The position numbers and the translations under genes were made by a program. From Methylobacterium tardum (lineage in GTDB: Bacteria > Pseudomonadota > Alphaproteobacteria > Rhizobiales > Beijerinckiaceae), in NCBI RefSeq assembly GCF_023546765.1, contig NZ_CP097484.1:4000001-4064000 (forward strand): a DNA stretch of 64,000 nt, in the 5' to 3' direction. Under the pieces are notes generated by a model. The model made no database searches and was not told where the DNA came from. It was given only the letters and a program-made list of their open reading frames with translations. Below, one piece after another: positions 29,770 to 40,100 of the stretch (the first letter of the stretch is position 1; each line of letters starts with the position of its first letter).

Positions 29770-30753
29770 CTAGCCCGGCATCAACGCGGCGTCGAAGGCC
29801 TGCACATTCGATCGCATCAGGTCGAGATAGGTCGCGGCCGGCCCGTCCGGTGCCGAGAGCGCGTCGGAATAGACCTTGCCGCCGATCCGGGCGCCGCCCT
29901 CGCGGGCGATCTGCTCCATCTGGCGCGGATCGCTGATGTTCTCGAGGAAGACCGCAGGGACGCGCTCCTTGCGGATCTGCCGGATGATCGCCGCGACATC
30001 CCGCGGGCTCGCCTCACTGTCGGTGGACACGCCTTGCGGTGCGATGAAGCGCAGGCCGTAGGCCGCCGCGAAGTAGCCGAAGGCGTCGTGAGTCGTGATG
30101 ATCCGCCGCCGCTCCGGCGGGATGCGAGCGATCGCTGCCCGGACGTCCCGCTCCAGCGCGTCGAGCTTGACGAGGAAGCCGGTCGCGGCCTCCCGATAGG
30201 CGTCGGCATGGGCCGGATCGACCTTGGCCAGCCCGTCCCGGATATTCGCCACGTAGATCCGTACGTTGGCGACATCCTGCCAGGCATGCGGGTCCACCGC
30301 GTGATCCCCGTGGTCGCGGTCGCGGTCGCCTGGGCCGTCCCCAAGGGCATGTTCGTCCTGCGCGGCGATCGGCGCGATCCCCATGGAGGCGACCACCACC
30401 GGTGCGCGCGTGCCGGAGGCGCGGATCAGCCGGTCGAGCCATCCCTCCAGCCCCAGGCCGTTGACGAAAACGATGTCGGCCTCGGCGACCTTGCGTGCGT
30501 CGCCCGGCGAGGGGCTGAACCCGTGCGCGTCGGAGTCGGGGCCGACGAGCGGCGACACCGTCACGTGCGCGCCGCCCACCTCCCGCACCAGATCGGCCAG
30601 GATCGAGAAGCTCGCGACCGCACGGACCGGACCCTCCCCGGATCCCGCCGCGGCCGGCCCGCCGAGACCGAGACACACGGACAGAACCGCGAGCCACGCC
30701 ATCCCGATCGTTGCCGTCGCCCGCCGCACCATGTCCGCCTCCGCCAACCGCAT
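29770..30753 (-). CDS. Zinc/manganese ABC transporter substrate-binding protein (ZnuA/TroA-like)
   Basis: The 327-residue protein has a signal peptide (about 1-36) and the cluster A-I metal-binding fold. Likely metal ligands lie in SDAHGFSPSPGD, DPHAWQDVANV, TTHDAFGYFAAAYG and YSDALSAPDG. A His/Asp-rich loop (DRDRDHGDHAVDPHAW) precedes the second ligand, as in zinc-binding ZnuA. It should capture metal in the periplasm for an ABC importer, but no permease or ATPase gene is adjacent. A Zur-like palindrome lies 14 bases upstream of the start, favouring zinc. ATG 30732 is an alternative start. Confidence 0.88.
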   Translation of the reverse strand: MRLAEADMVRRATATIGMAWLAVLSVCLGLGGPAAAGSGEGPVRAVASFSILADLVREVGGAHVTVSPLVGPDSDAHGFSPSPGDARKVAEADIVFVNGLGLEGWLDRLIRASGTRAPVVVASMGIAPIAAQDEHALGDGPGDRDRDHGDHAVDPHAWQDVANVRIYVANIRDGLAKVDPAHADAYREAATGFLVKLDALERDVRAAIARIPPERRRIITTHDAFGYFAAAYGLRFIAPQGVSTDSEASPRDVAAIIRQIRKERVPAVFLENISDPRQMEQIAREGGARIGGKVYSDALSAPDGPAATYLDLMRSNVQAFDAALMPG

Positions 30754-30766
30754 GGCACCGGACGTA

Positions 30767-30783
30767 ATGTAACATTGTTACAT
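30767..30783. promoter_or_regulatory. Zur-like operator palindrome
   Basis: ATGTAACA-T-TGTTACAT is a perfect 17-base palindrome immediately upstream of the metal-binding protein gene. Its form, TGTAAC with GTTACA around a short centre, resembles Zur boxes of proteobacteria. Fur-family repression of the substrate-binding protein under zinc-replete conditions is the natural reading. The divergent Spy-like gene starts about 100 bases away and may share it. Confidence 0.7.
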
Positions 30784-30883
30784 ACACAAGCGGGATACAA
30801 GCCCGGCGCTCGATGCGCGGCGTTGGGCGCTGCCGCCGGCCGTCGGTCAGCACGGCGCCCAGAGCGTTAAGACGGAGGTGTTC

Positions 30884-31405
30884 ATGTCCCGACGTTTGAG
30901 AGCGGCCATCCTGATCACCGGTGCCCTCGGGCTGGGGCTCGCCGGCGCGGCCGTTGCGCGCGACCACGGCCCCGAGGGCTTCCGCGGGCACGGGCGCTGG
31001 AGCGCGCTCAGCCCCGAGGACCGTGCGGCCTTCACGGATGCCCGCATCGCGGCCCTGCATGCCGGCCTAAAGCTCAATCCCGACCAGGAGAAGCTATGGC
31101 CGCCGGTAGAAGCGGCGATCCGCGACATGGCGAAGCTGCGCCAGCAGCGCCGCGAGGCCATGCGCGACCGGCCCAAATTCGGCGACGACGCCCCCGCGGC
31201 CCTGCGGGCGATGGCGGATTCCGCGACCGCCCGCGGCGACGCCCTGCGCAAGCTCGCCGATGCCTCGCAGCCGCTCTACGCCAGCCTGGACCAGGATCAG
31301 AAGCGGCGTGCCATGATCCTCGCTCGGCCCATGGGCGGGCCGCGTCACGGCGGCTGGCATCACGGCCATGACGACGAACGCGGACCGCACGGCGACGACC
31401 GCTGA
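30884..31405 (+). CDS. Periplasmic Spy/CpxP-like (LTXXQ) protein
   Basis: The 173-residue protein starts with a signal peptide (ILITGALGLGLAGAAVA) and continues as a helical periplasmic protein of the LTXXQ/Spy type, with DARIAALHAGLKLNPDQEKLWP followed by charged helices. Spy-like proteins are ATP-independent chaperones or metal-stress sensors. The C terminus is His-rich (HGGWHHGHDDERGPHGDDR), suggesting metal binding. GGAGGTG precedes ATG 30884. Divergence from the zinc-binding protein across a Zur-like site suggests joint response to metals. Confidence 0.82.
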   Translation: MSRRLRAAILITGALGLGLAGAAVARDHGPEGFRGHGRWSALSPEDRAAFTDARIAALHAGLKLNPDQEKLWPPVEAAIRDMAKLRQQRREAMRDRPKFGDDAPAALRAMADSATARGDALRKLADASQPLYASLDQDQKRRAMILARPMGGPRHGGWHHGHDDERGPHGDDR

Positions 31406-31497
31406 CCAAAAGCCTTGATCCGCGGCGGCGGCGGCGGCAAACCGCAGCCGCCGCGCATCCTGTCCGGCGGCGGCACTGATCCGACCCGGTAGGTTTC

Positions 31498-33258
31498 ATG
31501 GCGCGCCTTCCCGGCGACACGGCCCCCCTCCTCGCCCGGCTCTGGCGCATCTGGCTGTACCCGCACCGGGCTACCCTCGCGGTCGTGCTGGTGCTGATCG
31601 CGCTGGTCGGCGCCTCGACTGGGCTCTACCCGGCGCTGATCAAAGCCGCGTTCGACGCCTTCGACCGCAAGGACGCCGCGGCGATCGCCTACGGGCCGGT
31701 GGTGGTGATCGTGGTCACGGCCACGCGCGGATTCGCGCTCTACGGGCAGACGGTCCTGACCAACCGCGTCGTGACCCGGGTCGAGGCCGACATGCAGGCG
31801 GCGCTCTACGGGCACCTGATCGACTCGGATCTCGCCCAGCTCGGCCGCGAAAGCCCCGCGGCGCTGACCCAGCGCTTCACCACCGACTTCGCCTTCATCA
31901 AGGAGGCGCTGACCCGCATCTCGACGGTCCTGCTCCGCGACATCGCCATGCTGATGGGCTTGGTGGCGGCGCTGATCTGGATGGATCCGGTGCTTACACT
32001 GGTGGCCGGCGTCACGGTCCCGTTCGTAGCCGGGCCGATCGGCCGGATCGGCAAGAAGCTCCGGCGGGTCTCGACCTCGACGCAGGAGCAGATGGGCGCC
32101 ACCGCCAGCCTGATCTCCGAGAGCCTGCAGGGCGCCCGCATCGCCAAAACCTACGCGATGGAACCCTACCTGAAGGGCCGCGCCGCAGCGGCGCTCGACG
32201 AGGTGCGCCGCCTCAAGATGAAGGCCGCCAATGCCCGCGGGCGCCTCGACCCGCTCCTCGAGATCGGCGGCGGTATCGCGGTGGCGGGCGTGCTGGTGCT
32301 GGTCGGGCAGCGCGTCCTGGCGGGCGAGAAGACGGTCGGCGACTTCACCGGCTACGTCGCAGCCTTATTGCTTGCCGCGCAGCCGGCCCGGGCGCTGGGC
32401 AATCTCAACGCCATCCTGCAGGAGGCGGCGGCCGCGCTGCGGCGCTACTTCGACGTGATGGACGAGGCGCCGGCCATCCGCGAGGCGCCGGGTGCCCACC
32501 CGTTGACGGTGACCGCCGGCGCGATCCGCTTCGCGGGCGTGCACTTCCGTTACCGGCCGGACGCGCCGGCGCTTGAGGGCATCGACCTCGCGGTCACGCC
32601 CGGCTCGGTGACGGCCCTGGTCGGGCGCTCCGGATCCGGGAAATCCTCGCTGCTCAACCTCGTCCCGCGCCTCTACGACGTCACCGGCGGCGCCGTGACA
32701 ATCGACGGCCAGGACGTCCGCGCCGTGACCCTGGCGTCCCTGCGCGCCGCGGTGGCGGTGGTCTCGCAGGAGGTCGTCCTGTTCGACGACACGATCGCCG
32801 CCAATATCGGCTTCGGCCGTCCGGGGGCGACCCGCGCGGAGATCGAGGCGGCGGCCCGCGCCGCGGCGGCCCACGGCTTCGTCACGGCCCTGCCGGAGGG
32901 ATACGAGTTCCGAGTCGGACCCGGCGGCGGCCGGCTCTCCGGCGGCGAACGTCAGCGCGTGGCCCTCGCCCGCGCCTTCCTCAAGGACGCGCCGATCCTG
33001 CTCCTCGACGAGGCGACCTCGGCTCTCGACTCCGAATCGGAGCGCCTGGTCCAGGAAGCACTGACCCGGCTGATGCGCGGCCGGACGACCCTGGTAATCG
33101 CCCATCGCCTCTCGACGGTGCGCGACGCCGATCAGATCGCCGTGATGGACGCCGGCCGCGTGATCGAGACCGGACGCCACGATGACCTGCTCGCGGCCGG
33201 CGGCGCCTATGCGCGCCTGCATCGGCTGCAGCTGTCGGAGCCCGCGAGCGCGGAATGA
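31498..33258 (+). CDS. ABC exporter, fused permease and ATPase (MsbA-like)
   Basis: The 586-residue protein has six membrane helices (about 25-300) and a C-terminal ATPase domain with Walker A GRSGSGKSS, signature RLSGGERQR, Walker B ILLLDEATSALD and the switch His in IAHRLSTV. It works as a homodimer exporting a lipid or hydrophobic compound; MsbA-type lipid A transport is one possibility, and drug export another. Nothing in the neighbourhood fixes the substrate. It starts at ATG 31498 after a 92-base gap. Confidence 0.92.
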   Translation: MARLPGDTAPLLARLWRIWLYPHRATLAVVLVLIALVGASTGLYPALIKAAFDAFDRKDAAAIAYGPVVVIVVTATRGFALYGQTVLTNRVVTRVEADMQAALYGHLIDSDLAQLGRESPAALTQRFTTDFAFIKEALTRISTVLLRDIAMLMGLVAALIWMDPVLTLVAGVTVPFVAGPIGRIGKKLRRVSTSTQEQMGATASLISESLQGARIAKTYAMEPYLKGRAAAALDEVRRLKMKAANARGRLDPLLEIGGGIAVAGVLVLVGQRVLAGEKTVGDFTGYVAALLLAAQPARALGNLNAILQEAAAALRRYFDVMDEAPAIREAPGAHPLTVTAGAIRFAGVHFRYRPDAPALEGIDLAVTPGSVTALVGRSGSGKSSLLNLVPRLYDVTGGAVTIDGQDVRAVTLASLRAAVAVVSQEVVLFDDTIAANIGFGRPGATRAEIEAAARAAAAHGFVTALPEGYEFRVGPGGGRLSGGERQRVALARAFLKDAPILLLDEATSALDSESERLVQEALTRLMRGRTTLVIAHRLSTVRDADQIAVMDAGRVIETGRHDDLLAAGGAYARLHRLQLSEPASAE

Positions 33259-33349
33259 CTCGCATATGCGGCGACGCCGTCATGCGCCGGCTCCGTAGAT
33301 TCGCGCGCCGGAGCGCGCCATAAGGGCCTCAGCCGATGAGGACCACACC

Positions 33350-34438
33350 GTGAGCGACCTGACGTTCGAGATCCAAAGTCATCCCGCCCCGCGGACCGCC
33401 GAGGAGCGGGCCGCGCTGATGGCGAATCCCGGCTTCGGCAAGGTGTTCACCGACCACATGGTGGTGGCGCGCTACGAGGCCGGTCGCGGCTGGCACGACG
33501 CCCGGATCCAGGCGCGCCAGGCGATCCCCCTCGATCCCGCCTCCGCGGTGCTGCACTACGCGCAGGAAATCTTCGAGGGCCTCAAGGCCTACCGCACCGC
33601 CGATGGCGGCGCCGCCCTGTTCCGGCCGGACGCCAATGCCCGCCGCTTCCGCCACTCGGCCGAGCGCCTGGCGATCGCACCGTTTCCCGAGGACGCGTTC
33701 GTTGAGGCGATGCACAAGCTGGTCGAGATCGACCGTGCTTGGATCCCCAACACGCCGGACGGGAGCCTCTATCTGCGGCCGTTCATGATCGCCACGGAGG
33801 CGTTCCTCGGCGTCAGGCCGGCTTCCGAGTACCTGTTCATCACCATCGCGTCGGCGGTGGGCTCGTACTTCAAGGACCCGAACAACGCCGTCTCGGTCTG
33901 GGTCTCTGAGCATTACACGCGGGCGGCGCCGGGCGGCACCGGCGCGGCCAAGTGCGGCGGCAATTACGCGGCGAGCCTCGCGGCGCAATCGGAGGCCGTC
34001 GCGCAGGGCTGCGAGCAGGTCGTGTTCCTCGACGCGGTCGAGCGCCGCTACATTGAGGAACTCGGCGGCATGAACGTGTTCTTCGTGTTCGAGGACGGGA
34101 CGCTGGTCACGCCGCCGCTGTCGGACAGCATCCTGCACGGGATCACTCGCGATTCGGTCCTCACGCTGGCGCGGGAGGCCGGGCTGACCGTGAAGGAAGA
34201 GCCCTACACGATCGACGCGTGGCGCGCCGACGTGCGGGAGGGCCGCCTGACCGAGGCCTTCGCCTGCGGCACGGCGGCGGTGATCACGCCGATCGGCACC
34301 GTGAAGGGCCGGGAGGAATCCTTCACCATCGGGAACGGCAAGGCCGGGCCGGTGGCCCAGCGGCTGCGAAGCCTGCTGGTCGACATCCAGCGGGGCAACA
34401 CCAACGACGCCCATGGCTGGTTCCAGAAGGTCTTTTAG
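33350..34438 (+). CDS. ilvE: Branched-chain amino acid aminotransferase
   Basis: The 362-residue PLP enzyme of fold type IV interconverts Leu, Ile and Val with their 2-oxo acids. It matches the longer BCAT subgroup (VLHYAQEIFEGLKAYR, FRPDANARRF, SLYLRPFMIATE, the PLP lysine in AAKCGGNYAASLAAQ, and EELGGMNVFFV). The start is GTG 33350. No leucine/valine synthesis genes are adjacent. Confidence 0.95.
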   Translation: MSDLTFEIQSHPAPRTAEERAALMANPGFGKVFTDHMVVARYEAGRGWHDARIQARQAIPLDPASAVLHYAQEIFEGLKAYRTADGGAALFRPDANARRFRHSAERLAIAPFPEDAFVEAMHKLVEIDRAWIPNTPDGSLYLRPFMIATEAFLGVRPASEYLFITIASAVGSYFKDPNNAVSVWVSEHYTRAAPGGTGAAKCGGNYAASLAAQSEAVAQGCEQVVFLDAVERRYIEELGGMNVFFVFEDGTLVTPPLSDSILHGITRDSVLTLAREAGLTVKEEPYTIDAWRADVREGRLTEAFACGTAAVITPIGTVKGREESFTIGNGKAGPVAQRLRSLLVDIQRGNTNDAHGWFQKVF

Positions 34439-34534
34439 CGTCTTCGGAGGGCAGGTTGAGGTTTCACGGCTCGCCCTCCCGATCTGACACGCGCCCACCC
34501 ACCCCCTCTGCGGGGGCGGGAAGGAGACGTGCGG

Positions 34535-36336
34535 ATGACCGACGCGCCGGCCACCGCCCCGGAAGCGGCCATCGGCCCCTGGAACCCGGGCGTCCGGTCC
34601 GATCTGCCGTCCGCCTTTCTGCCGCTGGTCACCGTCTACCGGTCCGAGCACGTCGAGACGCCGCTTCGCGACGCCCTGGATCTGAGTGACCTCTGCGGGC
34701 TGCCTGCCCGGCAGCTCACCCGGTTCCGGGCCGGTCGCCTCGTCGTCCACGAGGTCCTGATCCGGGTCATGTCGGACTTGTCCGTGCCCGTGGGCGCGGT
34801 CTACGCCGACCTCGGCGTGAACTTCCGGGCCATCGTCGCCACGATCCTGCGCGAGGGGATCGAGCCCCGCCTCGGCGAGGTCGAGGCCGTCCTTGCCGGG
34901 ATCCGCTCCGAGGCCGACGCGGTTCTCGACCGCGAGATCGCCGCCATCCTGAACGACCCGCCGGCCCCGCCTCCGCCGAAGCCGCGCTGGCTCGACCGGC
35001 TCCTCGGGCGCCGCCCGCCGGCGGTCGAAGCCCCGCGCGAGGATCTCCCGACCCGGGCCCTGCGCCATCTCGAAACCTGCAGCGGCGCGCCGCCGAGGCC
35101 GGAGACGGCCTGGAAATTGCCGCCTGCGAGGCCCTGCGCACCGTAGTGTCGGGCCTCATCGCCCGCCAGAACGCCGTCATCCGCGATGCGGCCCTGCTGC
35201 GGACCATCGCGGGGACGCTGGTGTCGAACGGCTACGGCAGCCGCCGCATCGGCGAACTGATCGAACCCTGGATCGGCGCGGTGGTGGACGCGCGCGGCTA
35301 CCGCCGTCTGGTGCCGCAGGACCACCCGGTGGTCATGAACGTCAAGGGCGCCTCGGCCTCCGGCAAGAGCACGATCCGCCCCTACCAGCTCGGGCTTGCC
35401 AAGCGCCTCGGCATGGCGTGGTCGGATTTCGCGGTCATCACCCCGGACGTGTGGCGCAAGTACCTCCTCGACTACGACAGCCTGGGGCCGGCCTCCCGCT
35501 ATGCTGGGACTCTGACGGGCTACGAGGTCGAGATCATCGACATGAAGCTCGACCGCTACGTCACCCGTAAGGCGGCCGAGCGGCGGATCTCGAACCTCCT
35601 GATCGACCGGTTCCGGTTCGACAGCTTCCAAGCCGAGGCCGGATCCGACGGCGGCGGCCAGCTGCTCACGCGGTTCGGCGACCGGGTCTACATGCAGTTC
35701 ATGGTCACGCCTCCGGCCGACACCGTCGAGCGGGCCTGGAAGCGCGGCGAGCTGTTCGGCCGCTACAAGGCGGTGGAGGACCTGCTGGCCCATAACGTCG
35801 AGGCCTATACCGGGATGCCGCGCCTGTTCTTCAACTGGGCGCTGTCGCGGGACAAGCAGGTGGTCTGCGAGTTCCTCGACAACAGCGTGCCGCTCGGCGA
35901 GCGCCCACGCACGATCGCGTTCTGGGCAGACGGAATCCTCAACATCCTCGACGTGAAGGGGCTGATCGACATCGATCGCTTCCGGAAGGTCGATATCTTC
36001 GCCCGCGGCCCCGAGGCGGTGTTCAAGGGCGCCGACCTCTCGGCATCCGCCAACACCGCCTTCCTGCGCGAGTGCCTGCGCCGGATGGCGGTCGTCCGCT
36101 TCGTTCAGGCCGAGACCGGACGGGCGATCCTGCGCCTCGATCGCGGGCGGATCACCGCGCTGGATCCAAGCGCCCTGACGGCGGTCAAGGAGGGGTCGGA
36201 ATGGGCGGCCGCCTGCGCACTCATCGGCTTTCCGGACGATCCGACCGCGATTCCCGCCCTCGATGAGACGCTGAGCCCGGCCGACGCGCCGACGCTCGGC
36301 GCCTGGGGGCCTAGTACTGCCACAGAGGAGCGATAG
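34535..36336 (+). CDS. Large P-loop protein of unknown function (zeta-toxin-like kinase domain), frameshifted
   Basis: Two successive frames join into one 600-residue protein if one C is added in the CC at 35076-35077 (GAAACCTGC to GAAACCCTGC), giving RHLETLQRRAAEAGDGLEIA and on to the second frame. The first 185 residues are helical with no known domain. The rest has a P-loop, MNVKGASASGKSTIRPYQLG, followed by ITPDVWRKYLLDYDSLGPAS, an arrangement like zeta-toxin or polynucleotide-type kinases. AAGGAG sits eight bases before ATG 34535. No antitoxin partner is seen, and the size argues against a classical toxin. Confidence 0.78.
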
Positions 36337-36393
36337 CGACGCCGGGTGGCTTTCTCGGGCGCGTCGGGACGCGGGAGACCTGGGCGCCAACCT

Positions 36394-36422
36394 TGGTTGC
36401 TTCGCCCCGCTCGCGAAGACGG
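36394..36422. repeat. Half copy of repeat family B
   Basis: GGTTGCTTCGCCCCGCTCGCGAAGAC matches the right arm of the family B inverted repeats at 39975-40064 and 40878-40967. The left arm is absent. It lies in the 300-base gap upstream of oxlT, which otherwise holds only the promoter region and a candidate operator. Confidence 0.6.
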
Positions 36423-36544
36423 CGGCGAGGCCACCACGGCCGGCGGAAAGACCGCCCGTCGGGAGGCTGTGCCGGCCGATTCCACCCGGGCGCAAAACGG
36501 AATAATATCGCCGTCCTGACAGTTCATCCCGTCCGTCTCACGCT

Positions 36545-36559
36545 GGTATATTGCATACC
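36545..36559. promoter_or_regulatory. Candidate operator of the oxlT-oxc unit (GGTAT-N5-ATACC)
   Basis: GGTAT, five bases, then ATACC form a perfect 15-base inverted repeat 80 bases before the oxlT start. Nearly the same element, GGTAT-N5-ATGCC, lies 85 bases before the PAS-frc unit at 42992-43006. The form resembles sites of GntR/FadR-family regulators (TGGTATACCA-like). The regulator itself is not in the window. Confidence 0.6.
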
Positions 36560-36639
36560 TAGAACGGATGTGCATGATCATCGGCGTACGAGAGACGCCG
36601 CCATAGCAAGGCCGCGCCGCCCAAGAGAGAGGCTCAGGG

Positions 36640-37926
36640 ATGGAACGCCAGGATTCGCCGTCGGCGAAATGGTGGCAGCTCGCCTTCGGCGTGATCTGCA
36701 TGGCCATGATCGCCAACCTTCAATACGGTTGGACGTTGTTCGTCGATCCGATTGACCAGCGCTATCACTGGGGCCGCGCGGCCATCCAGCTCGCCTTCAC
36801 GCTGTTTGTCGCCACCGAGACATGGCTGGTCCCGGTCGAGGCCTGGTTCGTCGACCGCTACGGCCCGAAGATCGTGGTCGCCTTCGGCGGCGTGATGATC
36901 GCCCTGGCCTGGACGATCAACGCCTACGCCGACAGCCTGGCCATGCTGTATCTCGGAGCCGTTGTCGCCGGCATCGGCGCGGGCTCGGTCTACGGCACCT
37001 GCGTGGGCAACGCCCTCAAGTGGTTCCCGCATCGCCGCGGCCTCGCCGCCGGCGCTACGGCCGCCGGATTCGGCGCCGGTGCGGCCATCACGGTGGTTCC
37101 GATCGCCCGCATGATCGCTTCCAGCGGCTACCAGGACGCGTTCCTGTATTTCGGCCTCGGCCAGGGTGCCGTGGTGCTGGCCCTCGCCTTCCTGCTGCGC
37201 AAGCCGTCGACCAACACGCCGGTCCAGCGCAAGAGCACGCGCCTTCCGCAGACCAAGGTCGACCGCAGCCCCCGCGAGGCGGTTCGCACCCCGGTCTTCT
37301 GGGTCATGTACGTGATGTTCGTGATGGTGGCGTCGGGCGGCCTGATGGCGGCGGCGCAGATCGCCCCGATCGCTCACGACTTCCAGGTGGCGAATGTCCC
37401 GGTGAGCCTGTTCGGCCTCCAGATGGCCGCGCTGACGCTGGCGATCTCCCTCGACCGCATCTTCGACGGGTTCGGACGACCGTTCTTCGGCTTCGTCTCC
37501 GACCATATCGGCCGCGAAAACACGATGTTCATCGCCTTCTCCACGGCGGCGCTGGCGGTGATCACGCTCCTGACCTACGGGCACAACCCGATGGTGTTCG
37601 TGCTCGCCACGGCAGTGTATTTCGGGGTGTTCGGCGAGATCTACTCGCTGTTCCCGGCGACCTGCGGCGACACGTTCGGCTCCAAATACGCCGCCAGCAA
37701 TGCCGGCCTGCTCTACACCGCCAAGGGCACCGCGGCCTTCCTGGTCCCGTTCGCCAGCCTGCTCTCGGCGGCTTACGGCTGGTCGGCGGTGTTCACGCTG
37801 ATCATCATCCTCAACGTGACCGCCGCGGCGCTCGCCATGTTCGTGCTGCGCCCGATGCGGGCCCGCTACCTCGCTGAGACCGAGCACGCCCCCGCGCTCG
37901 CCGCCCAACCGGTCCGGACGGCCTGA
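36640..37926 (+). CDS. oxlT: Oxalate:formate antiporter (MFS)
   Basis: The 428-residue carrier has twelve membrane helices and matches the OxlT group: [14 protein letters not shown] in helix 1, [34 protein letters not shown] and [12 protein letters not shown], whose lysine corresponds to the substrate-binding Lys of characterised OxlT. It exchanges external oxalate for internal formate, generating a proton-motive force in anaerobes. The oxc gene follows 146 bases on. In an aerobic methylotroph the carrier mainly brings in oxalate. Confidence 0.93.
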   Translation: MERQDSPSAKWWQLAFGVICMAMIANLQYGWTLFVDPIDQRYHWGRAAIQLAFTLFVATETWLVPVEAWFVDRYGPKIVVAFGGVMIALAWTINAYADSLAMLYLGAVVAGIGAGSVYGTCVGNALKWFPHRRGLAAGATAAGFGAGAAITVVPIARMIASSGYQDAFLYFGLGQGAVVLALAFLLRKPSTNTPVQRKSTRLPQTKVDRSPREAVRTPVFWVMYVMFVMVASGGLMAAAQIAPIAHDFQVANVPVSLFGLQMAALTLAISLDRIFDGFGRPFFGFVSDHIGRENTMFIAFSTAALAVITLLTYGHNPMVFVLATAVYFGVFGEIYSLFPATCGDTFGSKYAASNAGLLYTAKGTAAFLVPFASLLSAAYGWSAVFTLIIILNVTAAALAMFVLRPMRARYLAETEHAPALAAQPVRTA

Positions 37927-38072
37927 ACGGCCCCCCGCCCCACGACGTCACGCAAGCGACGCCCGACCTTCACGGATCTCCCGCCCTTCCCCTCCTCGGG
38001 AACGTGGGGGATCCCCCAGCCAGCCGGCGCCGAGAGCCGCCCGTACAAACCGATCCTCCGGGAGAAACCGTG

Positions 38073-39818
38073 ATGACCGCAGTCGCCAAGATCGTCCACA
38101 CCGCCCCCGAGGTCGAGGCTGAGCCCGATCTGACCGACGGCTTCCACCTCGTCATCGACGCGCTCAAGCTCAACGGCATCGAGACGATCTACGGCGTCCC
38201 GGGCATCCCGATCACCGATCTCGGCCGCATGGCCCAGGCCGAGGGGATGCGGGTGATCTCGTTCCGCCACGAGCAGCATGCCGGCAATGCGGCCGCGATC
38301 GCGGGCTTCCTGACCCAGAAGCCGGGCATCTGCCTCACCGTCTCGGCACCGGGCTTCCTGAACGGCCTGACGGCGCTCGCCAACGCCACCACCAACTGCT
38401 TCCCGATGATCCTGATCTCAGGCTCCTCCGAGCGCGAGATCGTCGACCTGCAGCAGGGCGACTACGAGGAGATGGACCAGCTCGCCATCGCCAAGCCCCT
38501 GTGCAAGGCGGCCTTCCGGGTGCTGCACGCCGCCGATATCGGCATCGGCGTGGCCCGCGCGATCCGCGCCGCCTGCTCGGGCCGTCCGGGCGGCGTCTAC
38601 CTCGATCTGCCCGCCAAGCTGTTCTCTCAGGTGATGGACGCCGAGGCCGGCCAGAAGTCGCTGGTCAAGGTGATCGACCCGGCGCCCGCCCAGCACCCCG
38701 CCCCCGAGGCGATCGCCCGGGCGCTGGAGGTCCTGAAATCCGCCAAGCGGCCGCTGATCGTGCTCGGCAAGGGCGCCGCCTACGCGCAGGCCGACGAGGC
38801 CATCCGCGCGCTCGCCGAGACCAGCGGCATTCCGTACGTGCCGATGAGCATGGCCAAGGGCCTCCTGCCCGACACCCACCCGCTCTCGGCCGGCGCGGCC
38901 CGCTCGACGGCGCTGAAGGACTCGGACGTGGTGCTGCTGATCGGCGCCCGGCTGAACTGGCTGCTGTCGCACGGCAAGGGCAAGAGCTGGGGCGAGCCGG
39001 GCTCGACCAAGTTCATCCAGATCGACATCGAGCCCCGCGAGATGGACTCGAACGTCGAGATCGTGGCGCCCGTCGTCGGCGATATCGCCTCCTGCGTGCA
39101 GGCGCTGCTCGACGGCATGGGCCAGGGCTGGCAGCAGCCCCCGTCCGACTGGATCGAGACGCTCAAGACCAAGCGCGAGGCGAACATCGCCAAGATGGCG
39201 CCGAAGCTCATGAGCAACGCCTCGCCCATGAACTTCCACGCCGCGCTCGGGGCGCTCCGCACCATCGTCAAGGAGCGGCCGGACGCGATTCTGGTCAACG
39301 AGGGCGCCAACACCCTCGACCTCGCCCGCGGCATCATCGACATGTATCAGCCGCGCAAGCGCCTGGATGTCGGCACCTGGGGCATCATGGGCATCGGCAT
39401 GGGCTTCGCCGTCGCGGCCGCGGTCGAGACCGGCAAGCCGGTCCTCTGCGTCGAGGGTGACAGCGCCTTCGGCTTCTCCGGCATGGAGGTCGAGACGATC
39501 TGCCGGTACGGCCTGCCGGTCTGCATCGTGGTGTTCAACAACAACGGCATCTACCGCGGCACCGACACGGATCCGACCGGCCGCGACCCGGCCACCACGG
39601 TGTTCGTGCCGGATTCCCGCTACGACAAGATGATGGAGGCCTTCGGCGGCGTCGGCTACCATGTCACCACGCCGGACGAGCTGACCCGTGCGGTCAACGA
39701 GGCGATGAACTCGGGCCGCCCGGCTCTGGTCAACGCCGTGATCGACCCGGCCGCTGGCAGCGAGAGCGGCAATATCGGCAGCCTCAACCCGCAGAGCGGC
39801 ATCAAGAAGAAGAAGTGA
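38073..39818 (+). CDS. oxc: Oxalyl-CoA decarboxylase
   Basis: The 581-residue thiamine diphosphate enzyme converts oxalyl-CoA to formyl-CoA and CO2. The N-terminal domain carries the cofactor glutamate in [15 protein letters not shown]; the C-terminal domain has the ThDP motif [20 protein letters not shown] ending in NNNG. The C-terminal tail SGIKKKK is basic. ATG 38073 follows GGGAGAAACC, while the open frame begins at 38004. It lies downstream of oxlT on the same strand and ends at a strong hairpin. Confidence 0.96.
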   Translation: MTAVAKIVHTAPEVEAEPDLTDGFHLVIDALKLNGIETIYGVPGIPITDLGRMAQAEGMRVISFRHEQHAGNAAAIAGFLTQKPGICLTVSAPGFLNGLTALANATTNCFPMILISGSSEREIVDLQQGDYEEMDQLAIAKPLCKAAFRVLHAADIGIGVARAIRAACSGRPGGVYLDLPAKLFSQVMDAEAGQKSLVKVIDPAPAQHPAPEAIARALEVLKSAKRPLIVLGKGAAYAQADEAIRALAETSGIPYVPMSMAKGLLPDTHPLSAGAARSTALKDSDVVLLIGARLNWLLSHGKGKSWGEPGSTKFIQIDIEPREMDSNVEIVAPVVGDIASCVQALLDGMGQGWQQPPSDWIETLKTKREANIAKMAPKLMSNASPMNFHAALGALRTIVKERPDAILVNEGANTLDLARGIIDMYQPRKRLDVGTWGIMGIGMGFAVAAAVETGKPVLCVEGDSAFGFSGMEVETICRYGLPVCIVVFNNNGIYRGTDTDPTGRDPATTVFVPDSRYDKMMEAFGGVGYHVTTPDELTRAVNEAMNSGRPALVNAVIDPAAGSESGNIGSLNPQSGIKKKK

Positions 39819-39857
39819 GGTCGCAACTCTCGCGCGATCTCTGATCCGAGACCATCA

Positions 39858-39886
39858 AGGCCGGGCTCGCGTGTCGAGCCCGGCCT
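39858..39886 (+). terminator. Terminator after oxc
   Basis: AGGCCGGGCTCG pairs with CGAGCCCGGCCT around CGTGT, followed by CTTGCCTTAA. It lies 39 bases past the oxc stop and closes the oxlT-oxc transcript. Confidence 0.8.
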
Positions 39887-39974
39887 CTTGCCTTAATGAG
39901 AACGCGCATCGCGGGTCCGTGCGGGATGGCGTTCCGCTGAAGCTCCTGGTCACTCGGAGATCTTCACCCGCACC

Positions 39975-40064
39975 GTCGTCACGAGCGAAGCGAAGTGCCC
40001 CGGGGCAGCGCGGCCGCGATCCGCGTGGAGCCCCTGGATTGCTGCGCTGCGCCCGCGAAGACGG
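39975..40064. repeat. Dispersed inverted repeat, family B, copy 1
   Basis: The left arm GTCGTCACGAGCGAAGCGAAG faces a right arm of TTGCTGCGCTGCGCCCGCGAAG with imperfect pairing. It fills the gap between the oxc terminator and the esterase gene. No coding potential. Confidence 0.65.
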
Positions 40065-40100
40065 CGCCGGATCCGTCATCCGTTCGGTGACGGTGCATCC

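Noticed and set aside
34535..36336. Toxin-antitoxin system of the zeta type
   Set aside because: No epsilon-like antitoxin and the protein is too long for a zeta toxin; only the P-loop resembles it.
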